A DNA stretch of 64,000 nucleotides, from assembly GCF_900112175.1 (NCBI RefSeq), contig NZ_FOYT01000002.1, forward strand, positions 620,001 through 684,000. The letters are read 5' to 3'. Shown in pieces: positions 16,356 to 23,701 of this stretch; the first letter of the stretch is position 1; each line of letters starts with the position of its first letter. This DNA comes from Halogeometricum rufum (lineage in GTDB: Archaea > Halobacteriota > Halobacteria > Halobacteriales > Haloferacaceae). Both the position numbers and the translations under genes were made by a program. The notes under the pieces were generated by a model. That model was not told the DNA's origin, made no database searches, and worked only from the letters and a program-made list of their open reading frames with translations.

Positions 16356-17858
16356 ATGAACGCAGTCTCGGACCTCTCCGTCCTCGACGGAGCGTCCGTG
16401 GTCGTGGTCGGCGGCGGATTCGGCGGCCTCTCGACGGCGTGTTACCTCGCCGACGCGGGCGCCGACGTGACGCTACTGGAGAAGAACGAGCAGTTGGGCG
16501 GCCGGGCCAGTCGCCTCGAACGGGACGGGTTCCGCTTCGACATGGGACCGTCGTGGTACCTGATGCCCGACGTGTTCGAGGACTTCTTCGGCCACTTCGA
16601 CCGGACGCCCTCCGACTACTACGAACTCACTCGCCTGGACCCCCACTACCGCATCTTCTTCAAGGACGGCGACCAGGTGGATATGGTTCCGGACCGCGAA
16701 CGGAACCGCGAGACGTTCGAGTCGTACGAACCCGGCGCGGGCGAGCAGTTCGAGCGGTATCTGGAGAAGTCGAAGAAGAACTACGAGGTGGGGATGGAAC
16801 ACTTCGTCTACACCGACCGGACGAAACTGTCCGACTTCGCCGACTGGAACGTCGTGAAGAACGCGCGGGGACTGTCGCTCGTCGGGTCGATGCAGGACCA
16901 CGTCGAGCGCTACTTCGACCACCCGAAACTCCAGCAGATAATGCAGTACACCCTCGTCTTCCTCGGGGGCGCGCCCAACAACACGCCCGCGCTCTACAAC
17001 CTGATGAGTCACGTGGACTTCAACATGGGCGTCTACTACCCGGAGGGGGGCCTCGGCGGCGTCGTGGACGCGATGGTCTCGCTGGGCGAGGAACTCGGCG
17101 TCGACTTCCGCGTCGATAGCCCGGTGGCCGAGATTCGGGGGCGCGAGGGTGCGTTCGTCACCCGCACCGAAGACGGCCGCGAGTTCTACTCCGACTACGT
17201 CGTCAGCGACGCCGACTACCGACACACGGAGATGGAACTGCTGCCCGAGGGGAAGCGGCAGTACGACGAGGACTACTGGGAGTCACGGACGTACGCCCCC
17301 TCGGCGTACCTGCTGTACCTTGGCGTCGAGGGCGACGTGCCCGAACTCGAACACCACACGCTCGTCCTCCCGACGGACTGGAACGACCACTTCGAGAAGA
17401 TTTTCGACGACCCGGCGTGGCCGGACGACCCGGCGTACTACCTCTGCGTCCCCTCGAAGACGGACGACACCGTCGCGCCCGAGGGCCACTCGAACCTGTT
17501 CGTCCTCGTCCCCGTCGCGGCCGGACTCGACGACACGCCCGAACAGCGCGAACGCTACCGTGACCTCGTCCTGGACGACATCGCCGAACACACCGGCGAG
17601 GACCTGCGCGACCGAATCGTCCTCGAGGAGTCGTTCTGCGTGGACGACTTCACGGAGCGGTACAACGCGACGCAGGGGACGGCGCTGGGCCTCGCGCACA
17701 CGCTCCGACAGACGGCGCTCCTCCGCCCGCCCCACCACTCGGAGAAGGTTCCGGGGCTCTACTTCACCGGTTCGTTCACCACGCCCGGCATCGGCGTTCC
17801 GATGTGTCTCATCAGCGGGCAACTGACGGCCGAGGAGATGGCCGAGCGGACGGCGTGA
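16356..17858 (+). CDS. crtD: Phytoene desaturase-family enzyme, probably carotenoid 3,4-desaturase
   Basis: A 500-aa FAD enzyme of the CrtI family. The dinucleotide-binding motif GGGFGG is at residues 19-24, followed by the LLEKNEQLGGRAS segment, and the C-terminal FAD motif (GLYFTGSFTTPGIGVPM) is intact. In Haloarcula japonica the CrtI-like gene next to lyeJ and cruF is the 3,4-desaturase CrtD, which introduces double bases during bacterioruberin synthesis; by order this is the same gene. A role as the phytoene desaturase CrtI cannot be excluded. The stop overlaps the lyeJ start by one base (TGATG). Confidence 0.88.
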   Translation: MNAVSDLSVLDGASVVVVGGGFGGLSTACYLADAGADVTLLEKNEQLGGRASRLERDGFRFDMGPSWYLMPDVFEDFFGHFDRTPSDYYELTRLDPHYRIFFKDGDQVDMVPDRERNRETFESYEPGAGEQFERYLEKSKKNYEVGMEHFVYTDRTKLSDFADWNVVKNARGLSLVGSMQDHVERYFDHPKLQQIMQYTLVFLGGAPNNTPALYNLMSHVDFNMGVYYPEGGLGGVVDAMVSLGEELGVDFRVDSPVAEIRGREGAFVTRTEDGREFYSDYVVSDADYRHTEMELLPEGKRQYDEDYWESRTYAPSAYLLYLGVEGDVPELEHHTLVLPTDWNDHFEKIFDDPAWPDDPAYYLCVPSKTDDTVAPEGHSNLFVLVPVAAGLDDTPEQRERYRDLVLDDIAEHTGEDLRDRIVLEESFCVDDFTERYNATQGTALGLAHTLRQTALLRPPHHSEKVPGLYFTGSFTTPGIGVPMCLISGQLTAEEMAERTA

Positions 17859-18712
17859 TGGGCGGCGCGATGAACGCACGCGGCCGGCTCACGTACCTGT
17901 TCACCCTCTCGCGCCCGCGCTTTTGGCTCTACCTCGCGGGCCCGATACTCGTCGGCGTCGCGTTCGCCGCCGACGCCACGAGCGACCTGTTCACGACCGC
18001 CGCCGTCGTCCTGTTCGGCTACTTCCTCGTCCCGGGGAACGTCCTCCTCTACGGCGTCAACGACGCCTTCGACGCCGACGTGGACGAACCGAACCCGAAG
18101 AAGGACGAACGGGAGGCGCGCTGGCGGGGCGACGCCGCCGTCACCGCCGCCGTCGTCGGGGCGGGGCTGCTCGGACTCGCCCTGTTCGCCGTCGTCCCCC
18201 GACTCGCGTGGCCCTACCTCGCCGGGTTCTTCGTCCTCGGCGTGGAGTACAGCGCGCCGCCGTTCCGGTTCAAGACGACGCCGTTCCTCGACTCCCTGTC
18301 GAACGGGCTCTACGTCCTCCCCGGCGCGGCGGCGTTCGCGGCCGTCGCGGGTCGTCACCCGCCGCTGGCGGCCCTCGTCGGGGCGTGGACGTGGGCGATG
18401 GGGATGCACACGTTCTCGGCCGTCCCGGACATCGAACCGGACCGCGAGGCGGGCATCCGAACGACGGCGACGTTCCTCGGCGAGCGTCGGACGTACGTCT
18501 ACTGCGTCGCCTGCTGGCTGGCGGCCGCAACCGCCTTCGCCCTCGTCGACTGGCGACTGGGCGCGGTGCTGCTGGCGTACCCGCTCACCGTCGTCGCCGT
18601 CGCCGCCTCGGGCATCAGCGTCGACCGCGCGTACTGGTGGTTCCCGGCGCTGAACACGCTGGTCGGGATGGCGCTCACGATGGGCGCGCTCTGGAGGCTC
18701 CTGTATGGCTGA
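17858..18712 (+). CDS. lyeJ: Lycopene elongase / 1,2-hydratase (UbiA family)
   Basis: A 284-aa membrane prenyltransferase of the UbiA superfamily. It adds C5 units from dimethylallyl diphosphate to lycopene and hydrates the ends, toward C50 bacterioruberin. The two aspartate motifs that hold Mg-diphosphate are present: NDAFDADVDE at 68-77 and DIEPDREAG at 191-199. Eight or nine membrane helices are visible. The ATG at 17858 overlaps the crtD stop, and a second ATG lies four codons later. The 3' end overlaps cruF by eight bases, so the three genes are translated as one unit. Confidence 0.92.
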   Translation: MGGAMNARGRLTYLFTLSRPRFWLYLAGPILVGVAFAADATSDLFTTAAVVLFGYFLVPGNVLLYGVNDAFDADVDEPNPKKDEREARWRGDAAVTAAVVGAGLLGLALFAVVPRLAWPYLAGFFVLGVEYSAPPFRFKTTPFLDSLSNGLYVLPGAAAFAAVAGRHPPLAALVGAWTWAMGMHTFSAVPDIEPDREAGIRTTATFLGERRTYVYCVACWLAAATAFALVDWRLGAVLLAYPLTVVAVAASGISVDRAYWWFPALNTLVGMALTMGALWRLLYG

Positions 18713-19604
18713 ATCCGGCCTCTCGCTGTCGAACCGGCTGCCGGGAACTCGCGAGGAGTGGGAGCACCGACTGGACCGACTGGTCCGGGAGAACCGCTTC
18801 ACCATCTCGGTGTTCTTCCCGCTGAACGGCGTCTTCCTCCTCCTCGCCAGCGCCGAAGGGGTCTTCGCCGGGACGCCGCTCGCACCGCTCGCGTTCAACG
18901 GGCTGTTCATCCTGCTCGGAACGCTCGTGATGCGTTCGCCCCTCCTCGTCGGCGTCCTCCCGCACACCACCCGCCGGGCGGCCACCGGCGTCGGCCTGTT
19001 GGCGCTGTACGCCTACGCCATCGAGTACGTGGGCGTCCACACCGGCGTCCCGTACGGCGAGTTCGCCTACGGCGTCGACCTCGGGCCGACCGTCGCCGGG
19101 GTTCCGCTGGGCCTGCCGGTGTTCTTCGTCCCCCTCGTGATGAACGCGTACCTGCTCTGTCTGCTCCTGCTGGGCGACAGGGCCGAGAACGCGGCCGTCC
19201 GCCTCGGGTCCGTCGTCGCCGCCGTGTTGGCGATGGACGTCGTGTTGGACCCCGGTGCCGTCGCGCTCGGCTTCTGGGAGTACTACCCGCCGGGCGCGTT
19301 CTACGGCGTCCCGCTCTCGAACTACGTCGGCTGGGTGCTCAGCGCCACCGTCGCCGTCGTCCTCCTCGACTGGGGCTACGACCGACGCGTCCTGCTCGGC
19401 CGCCTCGCCGAGTGCGAGTTCATGCTTGACGACCTCGTCTCGTTCGTCATCCTCTGGGGCGGCATCAACGCGTGGTTCGGTAACTGGCTCGCCGTCGCCG
19501 TCGCCGCCCTGTTCGGCGTCGGCCTCCTGAAGACCGAGCGATTCGACTCGCGCGTGCTTCGGTTCGGCCGACGCCGGGAGTCCGGCGAGAACAGTTCCGA
19601 CTGA
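18705..19604 (+). CDS. cruF: C50 carotenoid 2'',3''-hydratase
   Basis: A 299-aa multispanning protein of the CruF/DUF422 family, which hydrates bisanhydrobacterioruberin to bacterioruberin, the last step of the pathway. The family segment GVHTGVPYGEFAYG near residue 105, the following PLGLPVFFVPLVMNAYLL, and ALGFWEYYPPGAFYGVPLSNYVGW are all present. It starts inside the lyeJ reading frame and ends 22 bases before the convergent crtB. The product stays in the membrane, where the carotenoid itself is built. Confidence 0.93.
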   Translation: MAESGLSLSNRLPGTREEWEHRLDRLVRENRFTISVFFPLNGVFLLLASAEGVFAGTPLAPLAFNGLFILLGTLVMRSPLLVGVLPHTTRRAATGVGLLALYAYAIEYVGVHTGVPYGEFAYGVDLGPTVAGVPLGLPVFFVPLVMNAYLLCLLLLGDRAENAAVRLGSVVAAVLAMDVVLDPGAVALGFWEYYPPGAFYGVPLSNYVGWVLSATVAVVLLDWGYDRRVLLGRLAECEFMLDDLVSFVILWGGINAWFGNWLAVAVAALFGVGLLKTERFDSRVLRFGRRRESGENSSD

Positions 19605-19626
19605 CCCGTAGCCGTCTGCGTGCGGC

Positions 19627-20652
19627 CTACTCGCCGCGCGTGAAACTGCGGACCCAGTCGCTGAGCCGTCCGCCGAACAGGCTCGGCGTCAGCGAACGCG
19701 CCACGCCGGAGTGGCCGTGCTCGCGGTGGGTGTGGTCGTCGCTCTCGGCGGGGTACGGCACGGCGCTCACGGTCCGGAACACCGCCTCGGGGTCCCGTTT
19801 GAACGCCCAGTGGAGCCTCGTCTTCGCGAGGAGCGCGAGTTTCCGCGTCGTCGAGATGGACGGCGTGACCGAGAGCACGTCGTAGTTCCGGCGGCGAATC
19901 TCGCGGTGGTGGTCGGCGTACAGCACCGCCGAGAGGAGGACGGCGAACTGGCAGTCGTCGGGGAGGTACTGGATGCCGCGGACGCCCTCCCGGTAGAGGG
20001 ACTCCGTCCGGCGCATCTCCTCGCGCATCGCCGCCCGGAACCCGTCGTCACAGCGGAACGACAGCAGTTGTTCCTCCGTGACCCCGTGGTTCCGGAGCGT
20101 CTCCTGCGGGAGGTAGATTCGGTCCCTGTCGACGATGTCCTCGCGCACGTCGCGCAGGAAGTTCGACATCTGGAACGCCTCGCCGAGTTTCGTCGCGTGC
20201 GGCCGCGCCTTCTCGGCGTCGGGCGTCTGCATGATGTCGGTCATCATCCGTCCCACGGCGGCCGCAGAGCCGTCCATGTACGCCTCCAGTTCCTCGTACG
20301 TCTCGTACCGACTCTTGTCGATGTCCGACAGCATCGCGTCGACGAAGACGTTCACGTCTTCCGCGTCGATGTCGTACTCCTCGCGGAGTTCGGCGAACGC
20401 GGAGAGCACCGGGTCGTCCGTCTCGCGGTCACCCAACGCCTCCGCCCGCAGTTGCTCCAGTCGCTCCCGTTGCACCGCCGGTTCGGCGGTGTCCTCGGCG
20501 TCGACGACTTCGTCAGCGACGCGGAAGAATGCGTACAGGACGTACGTCGCGTGCCGAACTCGCTCCGGAAGCACCCTCGTCGCGAGGTGGAAGGTCTTAC
20601 CTGTCTTTCGCTGAATAGCCTTGCTTCGCTGGACCGGGTCCTGTCTTACCAT
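19627..20652 (-). CDS. crtB: Phytoene synthase
   Basis: A 341-aa squalene/phytoene synthase that condenses two geranylgeranyl diphosphates into phytoene, the first committed step for all carotenoids. Both Asp-rich motifs are clear: DEVVD at 47-51, and DVREDIVDRDR in the MSNFLRDVRED context. The N-terminus (QRKTGKTFHLATRVLP) is typical of the archaeal enzyme. It converges with cruF. A tail of about 40 residues rich in His/Ser/Arg follows the catalytic domain. In Haloferax the same enzyme lies beside a small zinc-finger gene, as here. Confidence 0.94.
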   Translation of the reverse strand: MVRQDPVQRSKAIQRKTGKTFHLATRVLPERVRHATYVLYAFFRVADEVVDAEDTAEPAVQRERLEQLRAEALGDRETDDPVLSAFAELREEYDIDAEDVNVFVDAMLSDIDKSRYETYEELEAYMDGSAAAVGRMMTDIMQTPDAEKARPHATKLGEAFQMSNFLRDVREDIVDRDRIYLPQETLRNHGVTEEQLLSFRCDDGFRAAMREEMRRTESLYREGVRGIQYLPDDCQFAVLLSAVLYADHHREIRRRNYDVLSVTPSISTTRKLALLAKTRLHWAFKRDPEAVFRTVSAVPYPAESDDHTHREHGHSGVARSLTPSLFGGRLSDWVRSFTRGE

Positions 20653-20848
20653 TGTGGGATATCGAGTGGCGGCACGCTTCGAACAGTGACGACGCGACCA
20701 CGCATCTACTGGACATCTCTAGCACTCGCATAGACATAATCGTTCGTGCGAAGGTTTAACCCGGGGGAGTCCTACACCGTGTGGCTCGGGGTCGAAAAAA
20801 CGGCAGACTGCGACCCCGTCGCGTTCGTCCCCGCCCGGGTGTCGTCGG

Positions 20849-20995
20849 TCACCAGAAGGTGTCGCTGCAGTCGTAGACGACGCCGTGTTCGGGACAGACG
20901 TACTTGCAGTGGCGGCGGGCCATCGACGCGCCGCAGAGCGGACACGGCCGGCCGCGAACCGCCTCGACGTCTCCTTCCGTCTCCGAGTCGCTCAC
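20849..20995 (-). CDS. Small zinc-finger protein (HVO_2523 family)
   Basis: A 48-aa protein with a GTG start at 20995. It is an acidic N-terminus (SDSETEGDVEAV) followed by a compact finger with CPLCG, HCKYVC and CPEHG, ending VVYDCSDTFW; about five Cys and two His could bind zinc. It matches what I remember of the small haloarchaeal zinc-finger protein encoded next to crtB (HVO_2523 in Haloferax volcanii). Its function is unknown; small zinc-finger proteins of this kind are often regulators or RNA-binding. It lies 196 bases upstream of crtB on the same strand and might be co-expressed. Confidence 0.8.
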   Translation of the reverse strand: MSDSETEGDVEAVRGRPCPLCGASMARRHCKYVCPEHGVVYDCSDTFW

Positions 20996-21168
20996 GGGAG
21001 AGTCGACGGGCGGGACGGGCAAGTAGGTTGCCACTGCCCGCCGACGCGACCGCGATTCGGCACGAACTTCGAACAAGACTCTTGAGGGGTCGCCGACGAC
21101 AGTCGGTGAGAACCGCCCGGACGCCGCGCGAGTCGGTGGCGCCGGCCCTCGCTCGACGGCGGGGGCGG

Positions 21169-21178
21169 TACTATACGT
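21169..21178 (+). promoter_or_regulatory. TATA box for the HTH gene pair
   Basis: TACTATACGT about 35 bases before the ATG at 21210, giving a leader of roughly ten bases. An imperfect palindrome (TTCGCTCGCCGAACGA) follows and could be the regulator's own site. Confidence 0.45.
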
Positions 21179-21209
21179 TCGCTCGCCGAACGAGAGACGA
21201 GACTGGCCG

Positions 21210-21485
21210 ATGGAGAAGGCGCTCTGGTATCTGTTCGCGGGGACGCGGGGTGGAGAGAACCGCGTCCGTATCGTGCGAGCACTCTCCGACCGACCGATGA
21301 ACGCGAATCAACTCGCCACGGAACTGGAGTTGGGGTATCGGACGATACGCCACCACCTCGAACTGCTCGAAGAACACGGCGTCGTCGAGGGCGGCGACAA
21401 CGACTACGGGAAGCTGTACTTCCTCACGGACCGGTTCCAGACGCACAGGGAGACGTTCGACCGAATCACGGAGCAACTGGACTGA
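21210..21485 (+). CDS. ArsR-like winged-helix regulator
   Basis: A 91-aa DNA-binding protein with a single winged-helix domain. The recognition helix is in MNANQLATELELGYRTIRHHLELLEEHGVV, and the wing follows in DNDYGKLYFLTDR. There are no cysteines, so it is not a metal sensor. It is followed at once (TGATG overlap) by a small membrane protein. This pairing of an HTH protein and a three-helix membrane protein is common in haloarchaea; signal and targets are unknown. Confidence 0.87.
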   Translation: MEKALWYLFAGTRGGENRVRIVRALSDRPMNANQLATELELGYRTIRHHLELLEEHGVVEGGDNDYGKLYFLTDRFQTHRETFDRITEQLD

Positions 21486-21781
21486 TGGCAATGGAGACGA
21501 CGATTCTGGCGGCGAGTGCGCTCGCGGGAGTGAACATCATCCTCCTCGTGGCGCTCACGGCAGTGTGGGTGAACAACTACCGGACGTTCAAGACGCCGCT
21601 CGTCGGCGGGTTCGTCGCCTTCGGCGCGGCGATGCTGGCGGAGAACGCCCTCGCGCTCTACTTCTTCTTCAGCATGCAGAGCTTCTACTCCGGCGACCCG
21701 CACGTCCAGCAGGCGGTGTTGGCCCTCCGCGCCCTCCAACTGGTCGCGCTCGGCTTCCTCACGTACGTGACCGTGCAGTGA
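21485..21781 (+). CDS. Small membrane protein (DUF7521-like)
   Basis: A 98-aa protein with three hydrophobic helices: an N-terminal one (ILAASALAGVNIILLVALTAVW), a second around FVAFGAAMLAENALALYFFF, and a third at the C-terminus (ALQLVALGFLTYVTVQ). Its start overlaps the stop of the HTH gene. It may sense a membrane state for the regulator or be regulated by it; this is inference from the pairing. The next gene is on the opposite strand, and the gap behind it begins the accessory island. Confidence 0.82.
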   Translation: MAMETTILAASALAGVNIILLVALTAVWVNNYRTFKTPLVGGFVAFGAAMLAENALALYFFFSMQSFYSGDPHVQQAVLALRALQLVALGFLTYVTVQ

Positions 21782-21860
21782 GCGGCGGTGAACGGCCGTC
21801 GGGACGACCCACCTACCGGCCACGTCGGCGGGCTCTCTCGAAATCCGGAGCCGCCGATAG

Positions 21861-21898
21861 TTTGTCGAGGCCACGCCGATTTGTCGAGGCCACGCCGA
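21861..21898. repeat. 19-bp tandem duplication
   Basis: TTTGTCGAGGCCACGCCGA occurs twice in direct succession (21861-21879 and 21880-21898), without mismatch. The second copy runs into the first of the dispersed hairpin repeats. It looks like a recent slippage or recombination scar at the edge of the accessory island. Confidence 0.9.
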
Positions 21899-21919
21899 AT
21901 ACAGCGCGCGTATGCGGTC
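21888..21919. repeat. Island repeat, copy 1
   Basis: GGCCACGCCGAATACAGCGC and following bases to GCGGTC. It shares the core GCYGAATASAGNGCGC with copies near 27484, 28241 and 29630, and the flank GAAATCC...GCCGATAGTT with the copy near 29630. The arms GGCC and GGTC can pair weakly around the core. Confidence 0.65.
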
Positions 21920-22035
21920 GCTGGGAGAACCGTATAGTTACAGCACCCAGTACGACGATTCCTCCGACTTGGTTCAGCGATATTCCAATCGCCGCACAGT
22001 CGGGAGTCTGGTCTCGACGGAGACTGGTCGTTCGG

Positions 22036-22476
22036 CTACCGCTGCTGTGCAATCCGTGGTTCGACTTCGTCGAACAGCTCTTCGACCCGTCGTTCGATGG
22101 TATCACGAATCTCACGCACCTGATCGAGACTCTGTCCGTCGGGATCCGCTAACGCCCAGTCGCGGACGTCGACGTCGTCGGCATCGAGTTCGAGCGTCGA
22201 ACAGCCCATGGTCGCTACGATGTCGCACGATTCGAGTTCAGCCGTCGAGACTTCTCTCGGGGTTCGGTCCGAGAGGTCGACGTCGAGTTCGCCCATCACC
22301 GTGACGACTTCTTCGTGGACCGTCTCGGCAGGACGTGTGCCACCCGTGAGTATCTCGACCTCGTCACCGAGGTCACGTTCTTCCCGCTCACGTTCGGCGA
22401 ACGCCGTCGACATCTGGCTGCGGCCAGCGTTCTGTACACATACGAACCCGAGTTTCGTCGTCGACTCGTTCGGCAT
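22036..22476 (-). CDS. arsC: Arsenate reductase, low-molecular-weight phosphatase type
   Basis: A 146-aa protein of the LMW protein tyrosine phosphatase fold used by thioredoxin-type arsenate reductases. The P-loop CX5RS is at residues 13-20 (CVQNAGRS), and the acid loop has DPDGQSLDQVREIRD. It would reduce arsenate to arsenite in the cytosol. A second copy lies at 26300-26812. It is downstream of arsR on the same strand but has a 182-base gap with a TATA-like GATATAGT near 22540, so it may have its own promoter. Confidence 0.85.
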   Translation of the reverse strand: MPNESTTKLGFVCVQNAGRSQMSTAFAEREREERDLGDEVEILTGGTRPAETVHEEVVTVMGELDVDLSDRTPREVSTAELESCDIVATMGCSTLELDADDVDVRDWALADPDGQSLDQVREIRDTIERRVEELFDEVEPRIAQQR

Positions 22477-22658
22477 GGTCGACCCTCCCGGAGTACCGAC
22501 TTCAGGCTTCGTATGTTCTCTCTCTCGTTCACTATATCACACAATAGGAGACAAGAGACACGCGCTCAGAAGAAGCCGTCTCCCAGACGACTCGCTGTGA
22601 CGTCGGTCGTTTCAGCGACGACGTGTGACCACGAGATTCCTGTTCGTCGGTTGCTGTG

Positions 22659-23051
22659 TCACAATCCCCGCGATCCGTCGAGGGCGACGACAACGGCGTT
22701 GGCTCGTGGAGTCGCACGGTACTTTCGCCACTTGCCGTCCTTTCGGCGGGTGAGTAGCCCGGCGTCCGTTAGCTGAGACAGCGCGTGGCTGATCGCGCTG
22801 TCGCTGACGTCGAGCAGCGGAGAGAACTCACAGACGCAAAGCTCCTCGTCGGCGACGTGGAGAATGCGGACGATTTTGTACCGAGTCTCGTTGGCGAGTG
22901 CCGAGAGTACTCCGACGTCGTCTTCGAGAGCCGGGCCGCCGGCGACCGCGTCTAACTCCTCGAGTTCAGCCAACCGTTCGGTAACTTCGTCGTCGCCACA
23001 ACCACCCCGTTCACTAGCGAGATAGCGCTGCAGTCGCTCGGTGGATGACAT
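22659..23051 (-). CDS. arsR: ArsR family metalloregulator
   Basis: A 130-aa winged-helix repressor. The metal-site motif ELCVCEF (Cys72 and Cys74) lies in the helix before the recognition helix (VSDSAISHALSQLTDAGLL), as in arsenic-sensing ArsR. Binding of arsenite or antimonite to the cysteines releases the DNA. An N-terminal extension with GGCGDDEV adds one cysteine that could be a third ligand. It is divergent from arsD across a 314-base region with palindromes, so it should control both directions. Confidence 0.92.
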   Translation of the reverse strand: MSSTERLQRYLASERGGCGDDEVTERLAELEELDAVAGGPALEDDVGVLSALANETRYKIVRILHVADEELCVCEFSPLLDVSDSAISHALSQLTDAGLLTRRKDGKWRKYRATPRANAVVVALDGSRGL

Positions 23052-23074
23052 ACCTCTCAGTCGAACGGAGACGT

Positions 23075-23083
23075 GATTAAGTA
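23075..23083 (-). promoter_or_regulatory. TATA box for arsR
   Basis: On the minus strand, TACTTAATC lies about 27 bases before the arsR ATG, giving a leaderless transcript. Confidence 0.55.
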
Positions 23084-23197
23084 TTGTGGAGTGGGTGTGA
23101 GAAACACCAGCGTAGTACGATTGCAGATTCTCTAAGATGACTTCCGAAGTCTACATCGGTTTTTGCCACCGCTCACGGGCTCATTTGGAGTTAAAAC

Positions 23198-23223
23198 GAC
23201 CGGTAGTCGGATTTAATCCGGTC
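23198..23223. promoter_or_regulatory. Candidate ArsR operator
   Basis: CGGATTTAATCCG (23208-23220) is a perfect 6+1+6 palindrome, and an outer pair GACCGG (23198) / CCGGTC (23218) overlaps it. Its position between two divergent promoters fits a repressor site for ArsR. No known consensus was compared. Confidence 0.4.
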
Positions 23224-23365
23224 GAAATCCTTCGAGCTCGAAAGCGCAGTTCTTATACATTAGTTGAGAAAATACTCATATGAGCGTGGGAGCGATATCA
23301 CGATTTGGTGCCCCACGCTGTCCGTCCCGTGTCCAGACAATTGAACGATCGATTCACCATCACGA

Positions 23366-23701
23366 ATGACTGAACTTACCCTGTACGAAGAAGCGATGTG
23401 TTGTTCCACCGGCGTCTGTGGACCCGACCCCGACGACGAACTAGTCGAAGTCAGTGCCGCCCTCGACCAGTTGGAGACGGCGTTCGAGGACGTCGACGTC
23501 TCGCGGGCGAACATGCAACACGACATCGACCAGTTCCTCCAGACCCAGCGTATCTCTGCCCTCGTCGAGGAACACGGGCCGTCGATTCTCCCCATCACGG
23601 TCGTCGACGACGAAATCGTCGGGAAGTCCGAGTATCTCGACTACGACGAACTCGAGTCGATCCTCGAAGATCACACGGGACCTGAGGAGGCGTCACGATG
23701 A
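23366..23701 (+). CDS. arsD: Arsenite metallochaperone ArsD
   Basis: A 111-aa ArsD. It carries arsenite to the ArsA ATPase and is a weak repressor in some bacteria. The conserved vicinal cysteines plus a third are in the first 18 residues (EEAMCCSTGVCG, Cys12, Cys13, Cys18), followed by the thioredoxin-like fold with VSRANMQHDIDQFLQT and GPSILPITVVDDEIVG. The C-terminal Cys pairs of plasmid ArsD are absent, which is common. It overlaps arsA by four bases. Confidence 0.94.
   Translation: MTELTLYEEAMCCSTGVCGPDPDDELVEVSAALDQLETAFEDVDVSRANMQHDIDQFLQTQRISALVEEHGPSILPITVVDDEIVGKSEYLDYDELESILEDHTGPEEASR

Larger units (their letters stand above)
23052..23365. other. Divergent arsR-arsD control region
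   Basis: 314 bases without a gene, noticeably richer in A and T than the flanks. It holds the arsR TATA box, a nested palindrome at 23198-23223, a TTATACATTA patch near 23254 that could be the arsD promoter, and a perfect CTCATATGAG palindrome at about 23276. A short open frame reading left is antisense to arsD and is not supported. Confidence 0.6.

Noticed and set aside
22532-22717. Frame between arsR and arsC (minus strand)
   Set aside because: Ser/Thr-rich, overlaps arsR's end and contains the arsC promoter region.
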